NCBI GenBank assembly: GCA_963978905.1
Contig: OZ022261.1
Span: 6,635,992-6,699,991 of the forward strand
From: Trichostrongylus colubriformis
Taxonomy: Eukaryota > Nematoda > Chromadorea > Rhabditida > Trichostrongylidae
Length of the DNA stretch: 64,000 nucleotides
Direction of reading: 5' to 3'
Shown: in pieces, positions 49,271 to 61,140 of the stretch
Position numbering within the stretch: the stretch's first letter is position 1
How the letters are laid out: every line of letters begins with the position of its first letter
The notes under the pieces: generated by a model
The model's input: the letters and a program-made list of their open reading frames with translations, nothing else
What the model was told of the DNA's origin: nothing
The model's database searches: none
Made by a program: the position numbers and the translations under genes

Positions 49271-50840
49271 CAGTGCGTTTCATAATTATAAGGTCACCCA
49301 TGAATTTCAGGTTTTCTCAACAACACCCCATTAAGGAATTATTTCAGTCTCATAGGCGGATTCCTCACCTGAAATTGCCCCCGTATCCGATTTTTGGTTG
49401 CAGTCTCGTTTACCTTATATTTTTGAGAATATTTTTCGTTTTTTGCACCGTTTCATAATTATAAGGTCACCCTGAAAAAAGTAAAACAGTTGAGGCTCCA
49501 GCAATTCTGTGAAGGTGGATATGTATTCCAGGCACAACTTCGTGATACATGCTCAATCATCCTGTGGCTAGCTGCTATGTTCCGAGAGGAAAGCCCAGAT
49601 TGTGGATTCTCGTGGTGCTAGGCTCAGTTTGATAGCAATTCCAAAAAAAATCGGAAGATTCCTGTGCTCATTTAGACGACATTTGAGAGATTCGATGTCT
49701 TCAGATCTTTTTCAGGCTCTGGACTCCCACGTGAGATCATTGTCATTCACGAGAAAGGGTCTTTGGGGACCACTTCCTACAGCACCTCCTCCATGGAGCA
49801 GATTTATTTGGAGTTGAACCATTTCTTGTCTGGGACGACAGCGCGTACAGTAGTGAGGCAGTGCAGAAACATCACCAAAGAAGTACTGAAGCAGTTTCCG
49901 AGGCCTACAGCGCACCATAAGGCGCCACTACTTCAATCCATAAAGTTCTTCTTGGGCACGGATTGAACGAAACTGAATTTGCATAGCAATTGCACCGTGC
50001 ATGCGAGTAAGTCCATCTGAATTGGTTTTTTGAGTCTGAAAATATTCTATTTGTATGGTGCTGACGTGTAGAGGTAGTACTAGCTTAGCCTGAGAAGTGC
50101 GCCAATCTACGGGAGCCTTGGCAATTTTTGTAGGAGAAGGGTGATCTCCTAAGTTCATTTCGGCAATGAGTTTGCATTGAGCCTTGCCCTCGAAACCTGC
50201 AGAATGGACTCCAGAGACTGCTAGAAGATCCTGCGAAGAAATCAGTTGCCTTTTGGAGCGAACCGGCTCTTCATAATTTCGTCTCAAAGTATGGCAATGC
50301 TGTTGCTCACGTAGGTAATTCACCGTAGTCGCGGTAAAAGTTCCGATATACGGACGTTCAGCCATAGCTAGCATGTAGTCGTGGTCTCACTTCTATTACG
50401 GAGATCTAGAAAACATCGCCTCAAATGTTTACTCCGATAATCGCCAATTCTGGGATGCAAAACTGCTGAAACAGGCAATCGTTGAAGAGTGGAACAATAT
50501 CTGTGGTGATGTTCTCCGAAATTTCGTTCCTACTTCACCTAATCTGCTTGTTAATATCGTTCTTTAACAGGAGAGGGCCACAGATTATAAGCTCCTTGGC
50601 ATGCGCTGTTAACTCTAGCAAACTTTCTGTTTTTTCGGGGTGACCTTATAATTATGAAACGGCACAAAAATCAGAAAATATTAATAAAAAAGTTGGGCTG
50701 AAAGCTAATGTTATCAAAACTGGTATAGGAAGGTTTTCTGTGGTGAGGAATCCATAAAAAATACTTAAAAAATTTTTGGTCAGCTCTCTCTCCTGAAAAC
50801 CGAAAATTTGGGGGTGACCTTATAATTATGAAACGCACTG
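49271..50840. mobile_element. Long-TIR TA element, copy B (uninterrupted)
   Basis: 1570 bp between TA 49269-49270 and TA 50841-50842. Termini CAGTGCGTTTCATAATTATA and its inverse. Motif CATAATTATAAGGTCACCC at 49280 and about 49454, and inverted at about 50640 and 50817: four sites per element, an IR/DR layout. It serves as the reference for the empty state of copy A. Confidence 0.85.
49928..50374 (-). other. ORF of 148 codons in copy B, partly preserved in copy A
   Basis: I do not recognise the translation; it contains KRQLISSQDLLAVSGVHSAG and QIQFRSIRAQEELYGLK. In copy A the same region, about 47290 down to 47000, reads similarly (KLVLPLPVSTIQIEH, QIQFRSIRG) before losing frame. There is no DDE triad, zinc-binding pattern or signal peptide. 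It may be captured host sequence or a remnant of an element protein; it may also be open by chance. Confidence 0.3.
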
Positions 50841-50947
50841 TAGAGTCTTTTTGGCATGTTGTCAACGAAAATCGTAGTCATATGGCATAAACAGACATAT
50901 TTGAAGAGGAAAAAGTGAATGTATAAAAAGTGCAAAACATGGGCAGG

Positions 50948-51027
50948 GCCGAGATTCGAACCACTAACCCAGCATTTCATCCGTTCAAGAGTCCATCGCG
51001 GTATCCAGTAGGCCATCCAGTCGCCGC
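50948..51027 (-). other. tRNA-like sequence with A and B box motifs
   Basis: On the minus strand TGGCCTACTGG resembles an A box and GGTTCGAATCTC a B box at tRNA-like spacing. The T stem does not pair properly and no acceptor stem closes, so it is not a working tRNA. A tRNA-derived SINE or pseudogene is more likely. Confidence 0.4.
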
Positions 51028-51229
51028 AGCACTATCACATCGGGGAGCCGTTATAAGACTGCTACGCACTTTTAGTACATGGTGGAGATAAGATTTCATT
51101 TTTCCCCGTATTTGACTTTATTTTGAATGTGAAATAGAAGAACTCCTTCGGATCTGCACATGATCAAAGTTGCAAGGAAGATGCGTTACTATACATGGGT
51201 TAAAATCGCCTTTTTCGAACGAAATTTTC

Positions 51230-51415
51230 TTTACCCATTTTTTGGCATTTGTAGGGCCGCGCAGCAAAAATGGAAGTCAGTTATATGTTTTATGCAGATA
51301 CCCCCATATAATGGAAAAAACCGTTTCCCGAAAGCGCGTCATGACCTGAAAGACCTCCCTTGTCAGTGGCTCTGAGAGTGCAGACGTAGTCTCAACCACT
51401 CGGCTATCCGTGCAT
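51230..51415 (+). repeat. Dispersed repeat, tRNA-like end, copy 2
   Basis: Partner of 48421-48560 in opposite orientation. On the minus strand its end reads GGATAGCCGAGTGGTTGAG, a good match to the A box of Leu/Ser-type tRNAs, but no complete tRNA fold follows. This suggests a tRNA-derived repeat. Confidence 0.55.
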
Positions 51416-54326
51416 ACCTAGTACTAAATATGAGGTATGATTATCGATTGACAAACCTTCTCACAGATCGCCTTATCGATGCAAGATTTCTTCGGACATG
51501 CTTGACAAAATACGAACCCCACTCGAGGATTCCCCCACACATAACTAACCTCAGGGACACCCTAGATTCCTCCTCTTCCGACTATGTCTAACTAGTAAGT
51601 ACCGTAAGCAACGGTGTCCACCTTGGTTATATTATTTCTCGAATGGAGCAGCGAACCTTCTGATTGAGTTCCAGATAGTTGCAGCTGATCGCCCAGTGGA
51701 TGAGATTGTTTGCACGTCGGTTGGAGGCGCTAGATGCACTCGACGACAAACGGCGTTTCTCTATTGTGAGGTGGTTGATTCTTTTGTTCATGGACACGTT
51801 GTGCACTAGTATCAAGTGTGTATCCACTCATACCATGCTCTCATTGTCCAATGGGAATCTCACAACTCGACGAGAGTTACTGCAAAACAACCCATCTACA
51901 ATAGATATCCCCGTGGAGTCAGGTTCATCTACCATAGCACGTAAAAAGTATGTAGAGAAAAAATAGTAAAAAATAAGTATGTAGAAAATAAATGAGTGAA
52001 TGTTATGATAAAATATCTACGCCTAGAAAATCTCAATTGCAGATGAGTGATATGACAGCGGGGACAGTTCCAAGAACTCGTCTTGTGCCGGTACCGTCGC
52101 TCCTTTGATACAGAGCGTATGCGATAAATAGTGTTTCCTCGTGGTCAAAAAGCAGCTCCAAGTCACAGTGGAGCATTTATGCAATAGTGAAGCTATAATA
52201 TAAAATATAATATCGTAAAATAGTGCAGGTAATATTAGTTTGCTCCTTTAAATGGTTCCTCGACCCTACCTACTTCCTTGTCCCTCTGTGAGAGAACAAC
52301 TATGTTATAATTGTTCGGTCTAGTCCTCATGTCATCTCTCAGTTTTCAGCACCACGCGATTTACGTTTTTCGATATTTGCGAACTAATTTCCGGTCACTT
52401 TCGAGAGCCATTTTAAAAAGAAGGAAACTCAAGGGAAAGTCGATAAAGAGATAATCAAGATAGAGCAAATCCTGTAAATTGGATTTTTGGTGTACCGGTG
52501 GAATTTATTCTGTATCTACTCGTTCTGTTGTGCCTCAAAAGGTCGGCTAATGTAGGATAAAGACACTTTAAAGGTCGTCACAGGTCATTTTTTGCTTGAC
52601 ACGAGCGCCTTCTTTCCATAGCCGAATGCACTTCGCCTAATGTGTTTGGGCTTGTCATCCATACGCGAGGGCATTTGTTTCCTCCTCAAAATAGCGCAGT
52701 TTTTTTTTTCTCTTGAAGATTGAGTGGTTTTCAAATACGATGCTCCTGAAGCCTGTTGAACAACTTTCAGACAAAAGCGAAGTGGAACAACAGCTTACTT
52801 ACCTTTATTAAATCGCTCAAAATCCCAGTTACATTGAATTTTGAAAGAAGTCATGTAGGGAAATCGAATATCTGTCATTGAGCCATGGGGGCGTTGCTAA
52901 ATTACAATCTGGAGAGAGTATATTCCAGAGCGGTGACAACGTGCTTTTAAGTATCGAGGAATACCAGTTTTGCATGCGATTTCGCTCGATCGATACAATA
53001 TCGCGGTGCTTCGAACTGTTGCAGAAGTTAGTAGCGGAGACACAAAGGCACCGGAAGGTTAAGGAAGAGGTGAGAACTGTGGTTACATGCCTCTACAAAC
53101 TTCCACTTCACAGGAGAAGATGTGTAACTAAACCGCTTTGAAAAAGCGCGGCTTGGGCTCTTATTACGATCCCGCAGCACAGCGAGTCGTACTGTTCTTC
53201 ACACCGGAGAAACCTCTCTTCCGTCTGCAATCTTCCCCCAGCTAGTGACGCAGAGAGGCGCGAAAGAGGAGAAGGTTCTCGGCTTCCTATTTCATGTTTT
53301 TCTTGTCTATTTACTTCGTTTTTTCTCCGCATATCTCAAAGTTTTGTTGATCTCTTTCAACTAAGTGAGAATTTCCATTGCTGCCGTGATTCTCATTCGG
53401 CAAATTCCAAACTGGAAGAATATGTATGTCTTGCCGCCGAACATTAAGTAGCCTACAAGCATGTCACTCAGGTAAAAGACCAGTAAAATATCAAGTCCAG
53501 GGAGTGATGGTTTTTATATCACATATTTCTAACCTCCCCACCCCATCCTCAATAGTACACAAAACTCTCTAGATACATTTTAAACTTGAGACATTGACAT
53601 AAACTCAAAGAGGATTGCAATTGAAGTGACTGATTTCAGAATCCTAGAGAAACTCGAGTGTCTTACTTTTCAAAGGCTAAGGCCCAAACTGGGAGAACCA
53701 AACGGCGTGTGCTGGGAATGCCTATGGCGGGTGGGATACCACCAACTATGCGAAAAAAAAAATCATCTTGCGTGATACAGAATGCAGCTACTCACTGCGA
53801 CTAGCATAGTGACACAGATCAGTGTACGGTAGCCCCTTCAGGGTGCACATGCGCTATTATATTGAATATCCCTCACTCATCATTCGCGCCCGGATGATCT
53901 CGATCCTGAATTGGGCCATTATATATAGCTATCACTTATCTCTTGATAGCCTTTCCCGATGAGTGCTCAGAGGGGCGGCGTGAGAGATATAAGTGCTGGT
54001 TAGAAATTGTCGCCCTCCGTTTCGTCCCTCCTCTCGTTCAAACATTGTCGCCTGTTCGGCCCTATAAAAGCCAACCGCCTCTCTTACCTATTCGCCAGTT
54101 TCAGCCAAATTTGTTTAGAAATTCGCTTTATTTTCTGCACAGCAGCATTACTAGTACTGATATGGTACTCTCTACCTACTAATACTCTTTCTGCTGTCAT
54201 GAACTGGTTATATGCGTTTGTTTACCTTCTCACAAAAGGTCAAAATAATCTCAGAGTTGTGTTGAAGTTATTATGGTGAATCATGATTGGATACGTCTGG
54301 TTTAATCAAAGAAAATATTTTTATAG
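51416..54326. other. Intergenic DNA with a T3 remnant
   Basis: About 53046-53340 matches type T3 (AAGGCACCGGAAGGTTAAGG, ACATGCCTCTACAAAC, CAGCTAGTGACGCAGAGAGG). The remainder shows no supportable exon. The plus-strand ORF at 51679-51966 has no splice or domain support. Confidence 0.4.
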
Positions 54327-54653
54327 ATGAAAGCTTATCCCACTTTTCTGGTAATTCCACTGGTATCAGCGTTCATCCCGAGTTATCTGAATCCAGGAAA
54401 ACGATTTCAGTCTCCTCGAGCAGAGGTCGGTTGCCCGTCAACAAGGCCCACATCAACAGGGTCTATTGAAAGTGATCCCTTCACGTTTGGTCTCGTAGAC
54501 CTCGTCCATCTTAGTAGACAATTGAAAATAATTCCTTTCTTTCTTTAGTTTTTGTGCTATGCAATTCTGCCATTTCAGTTTGATGCTCCAATGGGTCGAT
54601 TTCATCAGGGAGAGGTTAGCGTGGAGGAGAGTTTGGACGCAGGTGAACCATAA
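54327..54653 (+). CDS. Possible small secreted protein, two exons
   Basis: An ATG at 54327 lies right after the acceptor TTTTTATAG, as for a trans-spliced message. The N-terminus MKAYPTFLVIPLVSAFIPS looks like a signal peptide. It is followed by NPGKR, a Gly-dibasic site of the kind used in peptide processing. A second exon begins at 54579 after CATTTCAG (FDAPMGRFHQGEVSVEES), ends at TAA 54651-54653, and an AATAAA follows at 54672. The donor is not certain: the phase-0 choices before gtagac (about 54501) or gtcggt (about 54426) both keep the frame. The function is unknown; a neuropeptide precursor or small effector are only guesses. Confidence 0.35.
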
Positions 54654-54671
54654 AAGTTTTAGCAACAATGA

Positions 54672-54677
54672 AATAAA
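54672..54677 (+). terminator. AATAAA polyadenylation signal of the small gene
   Basis: AATAAA begins 19 bases after the TAA of the candidate terminal exon. This spacing is common in nematodes and supports that exon. Confidence 0.4.
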
Positions 54678-55704
54678 TTTGAGGTCTTTCATACCTGCTT
54701 GAGGAAGCATGTCCTCCGGCGATATGGGACTATTAAGTCAAAACCTCAACACAGTATCGTATTGCTCTGTATTTACTGCTATTGCAAAAATTTCTGTACT
54801 GAGTTCCAGGATTTATAATTTGCCATGAAAAAATCTCATTGCTGTGTTTTGTAGAGAATTTTCTCACGCATCTTCTGGTGTACCATTCGAATTCGCTGTT
54901 CCAACTATGAAACCGACATCAAGCGGTTCCTGTTCATGTCCTTTCAGGGTTCAGCCTTCTCAGTTTCCATGTCCTTTGCAGGTCTTTGGATGTCTTTTCA
55001 GGACCGAAACGGACTCATTCATTATCTATCCGGCAGCACTCCAGTTGTTCGCAATAGCCCTGTAAATTCGCTGTGCAAGCTTGTTTAGTGAGGTACCAGT
55101 GGTTTAGATCGTCTCGGTTCAAAATACATCCCATGGTTAACAAGAAGCATTGAAATAGTATCGGTTCCCTGCACAATATACAGCAAAAAGAAATTTTTTC
55201 GTGGCAAGATTATAAATTTTAGGACTCATTATAGGACTTTTGCAAATGTCTTATGGATTGTGTACCGTCTTCTGTATTTCAACTATTTTTCCTGAATATT
55301 TTGGTGATATGATTTTCGACCGCAATCAGATGGCCGAAAATGGGGCTTCTGGCTTTGAAAGGGATTACCTGTGAAAAGAAGAAAGATAAAAAGCGAAGAA
55401 TTTTCGAGTAAAGGGCCTCAAGCGTAGTTCTAAGGGCTACCAGGATGTTAGCCATCGCATACGGTTCTATCGGCTATGGCATTTTGAATACTCGCATCGA
55501 TTTTTGAAGAAATCGAACTCGAGCGATTTTGAACCACCTAGTACGCGAGAATTCACTATCTATTCTAAGATTCCCCACTATTAATGGGAAATGGCAAAAT
55601 TTATAACGAAAATAGGATTGTGCTATTTTATGCAACTTTTATTCCAATGGGCAGAACCGCGCCGATCCGAATTCGGTGCAGCGTCACGTTTTCACGCTAA
55701 AATA
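54678..55704. other. Intergenic DNA without recognised features
   Basis: No exon, element end or RNA gene could be supported. The ORF at 54844-55065 has acceptable length only by chance as far as I can judge. Confidence 0.4.
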
Positions 55705-55864
55705 CAGTCCATTTCGGAGCGTCTGATAGGGTGTGGCTTACGGACTTGGGTGAGAGTGTATCAAACCCTCTCACTCAACCACACTCGCTCTTGCCATGCA
55801 CACTCACTCTCACCACCCACCCATGTCCGTAGGCCACGCTCTATCAGGCGCTTCGAAATGGAGT
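55705..55864. mobile_element. MITE family A, copy 5
   Basis: About 160 bp after TA 55703-55704. Left end CAGTCCATTTCGGAGCGTC; the right end is degraded (GAAATGGAGTAAA). Internal CACTCTCACCACC units as in the other copies. Confidence 0.75.
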
Positions 55865-57114
55865 AAATATAACACTATGTTTACACTATTCCGAATTAGA
55901 CCTTGCTAGCTTCATTATTGACATCGATTCCATCTTTTTAAGATTGCAAGAACGAGAACATTTCATTGAAAAACTTCTTCACATGTAGCTCTGATTGCGG
56001 ATAGGTTTTCTTTCAAGTGACTGCTCTGTTCGTAAAAGATACAAAATCCACCAACTGGCACACCACCCTTAGCTACTGCTTTATGCGATATCAGAGGGAC
56101 ACACAGGGTCGAGCAGGTGTTGAACATGTGCTTTGATACCACCCCTCCCTCAACATTCTTTTACAGTTTTGTTTCACTATTTCTATTGTTTTCTGTCCCG
56201 CAAAGTACGTTTCACTAGGAATGCTTCGCTTTCTTAGATAAACACTGAAGATTTACCCCCTCTGAAGAGTGCCATGCACCGTAACCTGTTGAGACTATCC
56301 ACATGTGCTAAACCTTTTCATTTATAATATATTTCATGGCTTCATGTGTAACCCCAGAGCTGTGACCTGTCGGCAGATATCGCGCACCTCGGCTAAGCAC
56401 ATCAGTTGCTTCTGCACTTTACCATCTGCCGTAGACTTCTGTACGTTACCATGAACCGCAGAGCCTTCTGTACTTTACCCTCTGCAATTACGACCCACTC
56501 TTTGCCACCGTGTCATATACCCCCCCCCCCCTCTCTCCTGAGATTTCTTCAGTCTTCACTTCATCCTAGGAACATGCTTCACATCTGAATGAAAGATCAT
56601 CCTTTCTTGTACCTTGCTTTACTTAATTCTAGGTTTTACCCTTGTAGCGGTCCTGCTGTGGCAACATTAGAATCCCTAATCTCTAGCTGATCACCGTCTA
56701 TTATCTATATTTAATTAATTTTTTATTTGAAGGAAAAATGCAGTCGTATTTGCAAGCACCTCTTATGGAGCATGATCGCCAAAGGGACGAGATCTGCGAC
56801 GGCTTGCCAAATGGCACAATCAAACGACCGGCATTCTTCATGTGTAAAGACGGTATGCACGATTTTCTAGACCATTCCAGTCTTGACGTCGTACATGGAA
56901 CATAATCTAGCGCCAAGGAACGCAATCAAGTCAATGTTTGCTCACGGAAGTCAAATTGACCATGTGTTGCGATGGTGTTGCTCAATATGCTCCTTTGAAC
57001 TGGTCTTTCAGTGGCCATGTCACACCTTTTTCATGTTAGACTTTGTTCGATAGAATAGGCACCGAAGTAATACTGCCGGTAACAACAAAGTAGTAGTAAT
57101 CCCTATCATATCAT
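55865..57114. other. Intergenic DNA without recognised features
   Basis: A run of C residues lies at about 56518-56531, and a direct repeat of TTCTG(C/T)ACTTTACC(A/C)TCTGC spans about 56409-56490. No gene was supported. Confidence 0.4.
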
Positions 57115-57640
57115 ATATCATATATAAAACGTTTCGTGTGTCTGTACGTCCGTCCGTTCGTCTCCGTCTGCCACGAAATTAGGTATTGTATGAAAAACGA
57201 CCTGTGAAGATGGGTACAAGTGTGGTATGGATAGAGTACATGCAGTGAAGAGCACACATGACGATGTTAAGCTCCGCCCACGATGAGCGGAGCTGGCTGT
57301 GGAATGTTCCGTTTCCATACCAAATCTTGTTGATTGGGTTAGAATGTTCTCCAAGAAGATAGATTTCGGCCAGCGATGAGTTTGTGAAGGTCAAGAAAGA
57401 ATCCTGGGCACAGTGGACGGAACATTTTGGCAGGCGAGGCTCGAACGCTACATGAAAAACAACTTGTGGAAATGGGGTAAGCTCGAGATGGGTAGGGCAT
57501 GGCACAAGAAGCCAAAGTTGAACATGGACCCATTTAAGCCCCGCCAACGGTGGGCGGAGCGTGCGCTGAAGCGTTCGGTTCTTGGATCAAAAATTGTTTG
57601 CTCAGTCCGAAAATGGTCCAAACGTGAGTAAATGATGAGC
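57115..57640 (+). repeat. Dispersed repeat with GTCCGTCC microsatellite, copy 2
   Basis: Starts with a GTACGTCCGTCCGTTCGTC-type run followed by CACGAAATTAGGTATT, as in the inverse of 1570-1812. It contains two related units (GGAATGTTCCGTTTCCATAC at 57300 and CAGTGGACGGAACATTTTGG at 57410, and two GCTCCGCCC/GCCCCGCC blocks), so it is internally repetitive. Confidence 0.5.
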
Positions 57641-58670
57641 CAAGGTCAGTCATGAGTACCCATGAAATATGTCTGGGCACAGTGGGCCCGATCGACTCAC
57701 TGACGCACATAATGCTACGCGCACACTAGTGTGCGCCAGCCAACTGGTTAGTAATAAAGCAATATATAGTGACGTGATAAGTTGGTACGATGACCTTTGG
57801 AGTGCACTACAGTAGGTACTCAGAGTACGTTCTATGTGGCTCCCCGTACACGAGTTGTGCGAGTTGTGACGCTTAAGATCTCTATACAGCAATTACGGTT
57901 TCTCGAAAAGTACAATTTTTTCAGGCCTAGGTGGAATCCGATGCGGAGACCATACACTCGAATAATAGGCAAAGCAACTATATTGTCAGTATACGTAATA
58001 CAGTGCAAATATTAAGAAAGTCAAAAGTAAGATCGTAAGTGGCTCGTAATAGTCATCCCTTGCCACGGATACCTGTGCTTGGAATGCGCCCTGCAATCAA
58101 CCACTTCGATAACTTAGAAACACGTTCATGGTATTCAGAGGCAGCACCAAGAATAATCTAGGGGCTCATGAGGCGCAATGTGGTTTGCAAATGAACGTAG
58201 AGTTCAGGAGAAGATTTGTTGCGCAATTTACATTGAACCATGCGCTCTAAGGGACTTTTCAAGGCCCTACGGCCAGTGGCAGGCGTGTGGCTCCTCCCAT
58301 ATGTGAGCGAGTCATTTAACTACCAATCACTGACAATGTAACAGATTCGCGTGTCTCCGATCGATAATCAGCGGTACATCGCGCTGTAAATTCTCTCGAT
58401 GCAAGACCAATAAGGAGTATACGGCTCCCATTTCATAGGCTTTTGACCGTTTCATATTGTTTTTCAACAAATTGCACGTAGTTTTGCGTTTTCAACAGTT
58501 GAACTGACTAGATGTTACATTCGGTACCAGTCACTTCATAAAACCCCTTACCCGACAGGCGTGTTACCTGACCCTGACTGATTTGGTGTTTGATGCGCAT
58601 CCCATCTCGCGTGCACAGCACACGTGAATACAACCTGCATAGCTACTCCCGTATGTATTCTCTGTTCCAG
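57641..58670. other. Region expected to hold the first exon(s) of the ML-domain gene
   Basis: The ML-domain exon at 58671 begins with two bases of a split codon, so an upstream exon ending in phase 1 is needed, with the signal peptide and first cysteine. I could not identify it here; it may lie farther upstream. Confidence 0.35.
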
Positions 58671-61140
58671 ATACGCTTGTGACATTACATGGAGGAGCTG
58701 TCACAAATATGGAAGGAGATGACCGGTATCCGGTGGATTTTGAGAAGCCTTTACGGGTATTTTTGGATGTAACAAGTTCGGCTTCAAGACGGTGAGATCA
58801 TCAGGAATCTTTGGAAAAGAGAAAATTTCCCAAAACATCAGAAGTCGTAGGTGGAATTCTTGATAATTTTTAAACTTTTTTCTCCAGATATGATAATCTG
58901 AGCCTGGATGTTTCACTGTATAAAAGGTCGACTGGTTGGTTTGGCTGTGGATGGATGTTTCTGCCGAGTTTCGGATTACTGTAAGTACAATTTGGTATGA
59001 ACTATGGATATACTGTGTATAATTTAGAATGGTATACCACATCTGCCCTCTAGCGTTCCTATTGTGGCCGCCAGCAGGAATCGTCCACGGAAAAATGAGA
59101 TTTTTTGTTACTCATAGATATGTTGTATTTGCCCGACTATGGCCGCATGCAAAGTTTCAGCGAAAGAGTGAGAATTCGGCTAAGATACAGCTCTCCAAAA
59201 TCTTGGCCAGGTGGGCGGACCTTCGAGTAAAAGCGCTCTCCCATTGTCCGCCGCCGTTAGGAACAGAGGATGGGAGTGTTTACGTTGGTTCTGTTCCGGC
59301 AATGCATTTCCGACAGTGGCGGACGCCGGTTGGGCACTTGCTAGGAGGCCCCGCCCACCAGGCCGAGACTTTGTGATGCTGGTCTCAGTCGCATTCCGAT
59401 TTTTTCTCGCGAAACTTTGCATGCGGCTCACAATAGGCAAATACAACAGAAATATATGGGTTACAGAGAAACTCATTTTTCCGTGAACGATTCCTTTGTT
59501 GGCACCGTTAGGGGTATGGAGAAAGTAAGAGATGGGAATTCTCTGAACATTCCAGTCCGGAAGAGGTGATTTACGAATTCCTATTGAATAGGTGCGCTTC
59601 ACGGTTTTTATCACAATCCAGCAGCGCTGCTAACAGTGCTCCCAGTCACGCAACCTCGCCTCCACTGGGCGAGTTGCTGCGAGGGTGGAGAACGCTCGCT
59701 GCCAAGTGACTTGGCTTCTCCCTCGTCTGCATCCACCATCACCGGCTAGTGATGCAGAGGGAGCGAAGGGAAATGAGTGAGAAGGGGGGCCCAGTTCGTT
59801 CCTTGTCTTCTGAAATCACCTACAACGGTGTTTTCGAGGCATCATTATGTGTAGTAAGCGTAAGTAGAACTGGGAACACCTTTCTTGTGTAAATGAAGGG
59901 GCGAATCTCAAAGATATGGTCTCTCGCGAAATTCGATGTAGTCGCGTCTCAGGCCCTTTATCGTGACCTTGCCGTGGTGCACTTCGGTGTTGCGTGGCGC
60001 GGCCGGTCGAGTTGTCGTCGGGGCGGGCCACGACTTGACTGGCCTCGCTGTCTGCGTTGACCCTTCAAGTGAGGCAGAGGGCGCGAAGACTCGTCCTCGA
60101 TAAAGTGGGGTGAGACTCCCTTCCTCGATTTTCGACCGCCCTTCATTCTACTCTTTCTGCTGCGTACTCTTGCAGCTTGTGCACTTCTTAGCACTTTTAC
60201 GTTCATACTTGTCCCCATCGCTGCGGTCAACTCAGCTCACCTCTAATGTACTATCTTCATGCAGGAACAATTACGATGTTTGTCAAGACAACCCATCATG
60301 TCCATTGTCGCCAGGCCGTCAAGTTCTTGAATTCACTTTGGATCCGTCTCGACTTTTCACTCGGCTCTTCCGGATGATTCACTACGATATGGTGAGTCTA
60401 GTAGTTTCTTTTTTATTTCAGGAATTTTTCAATAAAGTCTCACTAAGCGATAGCTTAGCCGAGGACATGAAGCACACATCGCGATGATTGGATGGGACGA
60501 CTTACCTTCTTGAAACAGTAAATTCCAGTAACTAATCAGGTTGCATCTTTTTCGCGTCACCATGGTGAGCGCTACATCTGTTCAAAACTACTTCGCGCCA
60601 CCAGCTTGAGCTCCCTTATTGGTCAACTGAGCAAAATGGGTGGTGTCAGAATGGATCTGAGCAGTTGAAGTACCGTGATAACATAGCGTGCGACGCGAAA
60701 AAGGTGCAGCCTGACTAGTTACTGAAGGATCCACCGTTCCAAGAAGGTAAGTTGACCCATCTGATTATCGCGAAGTATCCCTTCAAAGGCACTGGACACC
60801 TTGAGCTTGTGGGTGGATGAGGCGTGCGTTCCGCGCTCCTCATTGGTCTCCTGTACCCGTGTTGACTCCAACGCTTGCCATCACTCGTATGCTCAGGGTG
60901 TGCGATGCTTGTAAGCTTCGATGCAATTCATGACCCGCTGAGAATGTGTTGACTTCTTCTCAAAGTACAACCTACAGATACGGGGTTGCCACGGAATGCA
61001 AATCACTGTAGGTTAAATGGAGCAAAAAAAAACTGATTTTCTTTCAGGAGGCCTACCAACTAGTCTTCCATCTACGTGACAATAAAAATCCTCTCAAGGA
61101 GCTGTTATGTGCCACCATCCAAACGAGGATACATCTCTAG
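58671..61140 (+). CDS. Secreted ML-domain (NPC2/MD-2/GM2-activator-like) lipid-binding protein, last four exons
   Basis: Exons 58671-58791, 58888-58980, 60265-60391 and 61048-61140 agree in phase and end at TAG 61138-61140. They encode about 144 residues with the pattern of nematode ML-domain proteins: VDFEKPLRVFLDVTSSA (first beta strands), YDNLSLDVSLYKRSTGWFGC, FLPSFGLL, then CPLSPGRQVLEFTLD, AYQLVFHLRD and LCATIQ at the C-terminus. Visible cysteines are those in WFGCGW, YDVCQ, NPSCPL and LLCAT, which would form the usual disulfides. Such proteins are small, secreted or lysosomal, and hold sterols or other lipids inside a beta-sandwich. The exon with the signal peptide and first cysteine was not located, so the model is 5'-incomplete. 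The assignment rests on recalled family motifs. Two introns contain TTAA-type or inverted-repeat elements. Confidence 0.78.
59076..59495. mobile_element. Palindromic TTAA-type element T1 in an ML-gene intron
   Basis: 420 bp starting AGGAATCGTCCACGGAAAAA and ending with the inverse CCGTGAACGATTCCT. The arms are reverse complements over most of their length (GCATGCAAAGTTTC left, GAAACTTTGCATGC right). The centre contains CGTTGGTTCTGTTCCGGC. The flanking TTAA is degraded (TTGT on the right). Confidence 0.75.
59497..59830 (+). mobile_element. TTAA-type element T3 joined to T1
   Basis: Begins one base after the T1 element ends (GGCACCGTTAGGGGTATGG). It shares TTTTTATCACAATCC, GGGCGAGTTGCTGCGAGGG and CCGGCTAGTGATGCAGAGGG with the other T3 copies. 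The right limit is not precise; more T3-like sequence appears at about 59985-60090. Confidence 0.55.
60487..60766. mobile_element. Short inverted-repeat element in the last ML-gene intron
   Basis: About 280 bp. The left arm GGGACGACTTACCTTCTTG and the right arm inverted GGGTCAACTTACCTTCTTGG continue as imperfect inverted repeats for about 65 bp, including GCATCTTTTTCGCGTC opposite GACGCGAAAAAGGTGC. Non-coding. The target duplication is unclear. Confidence 0.55.
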
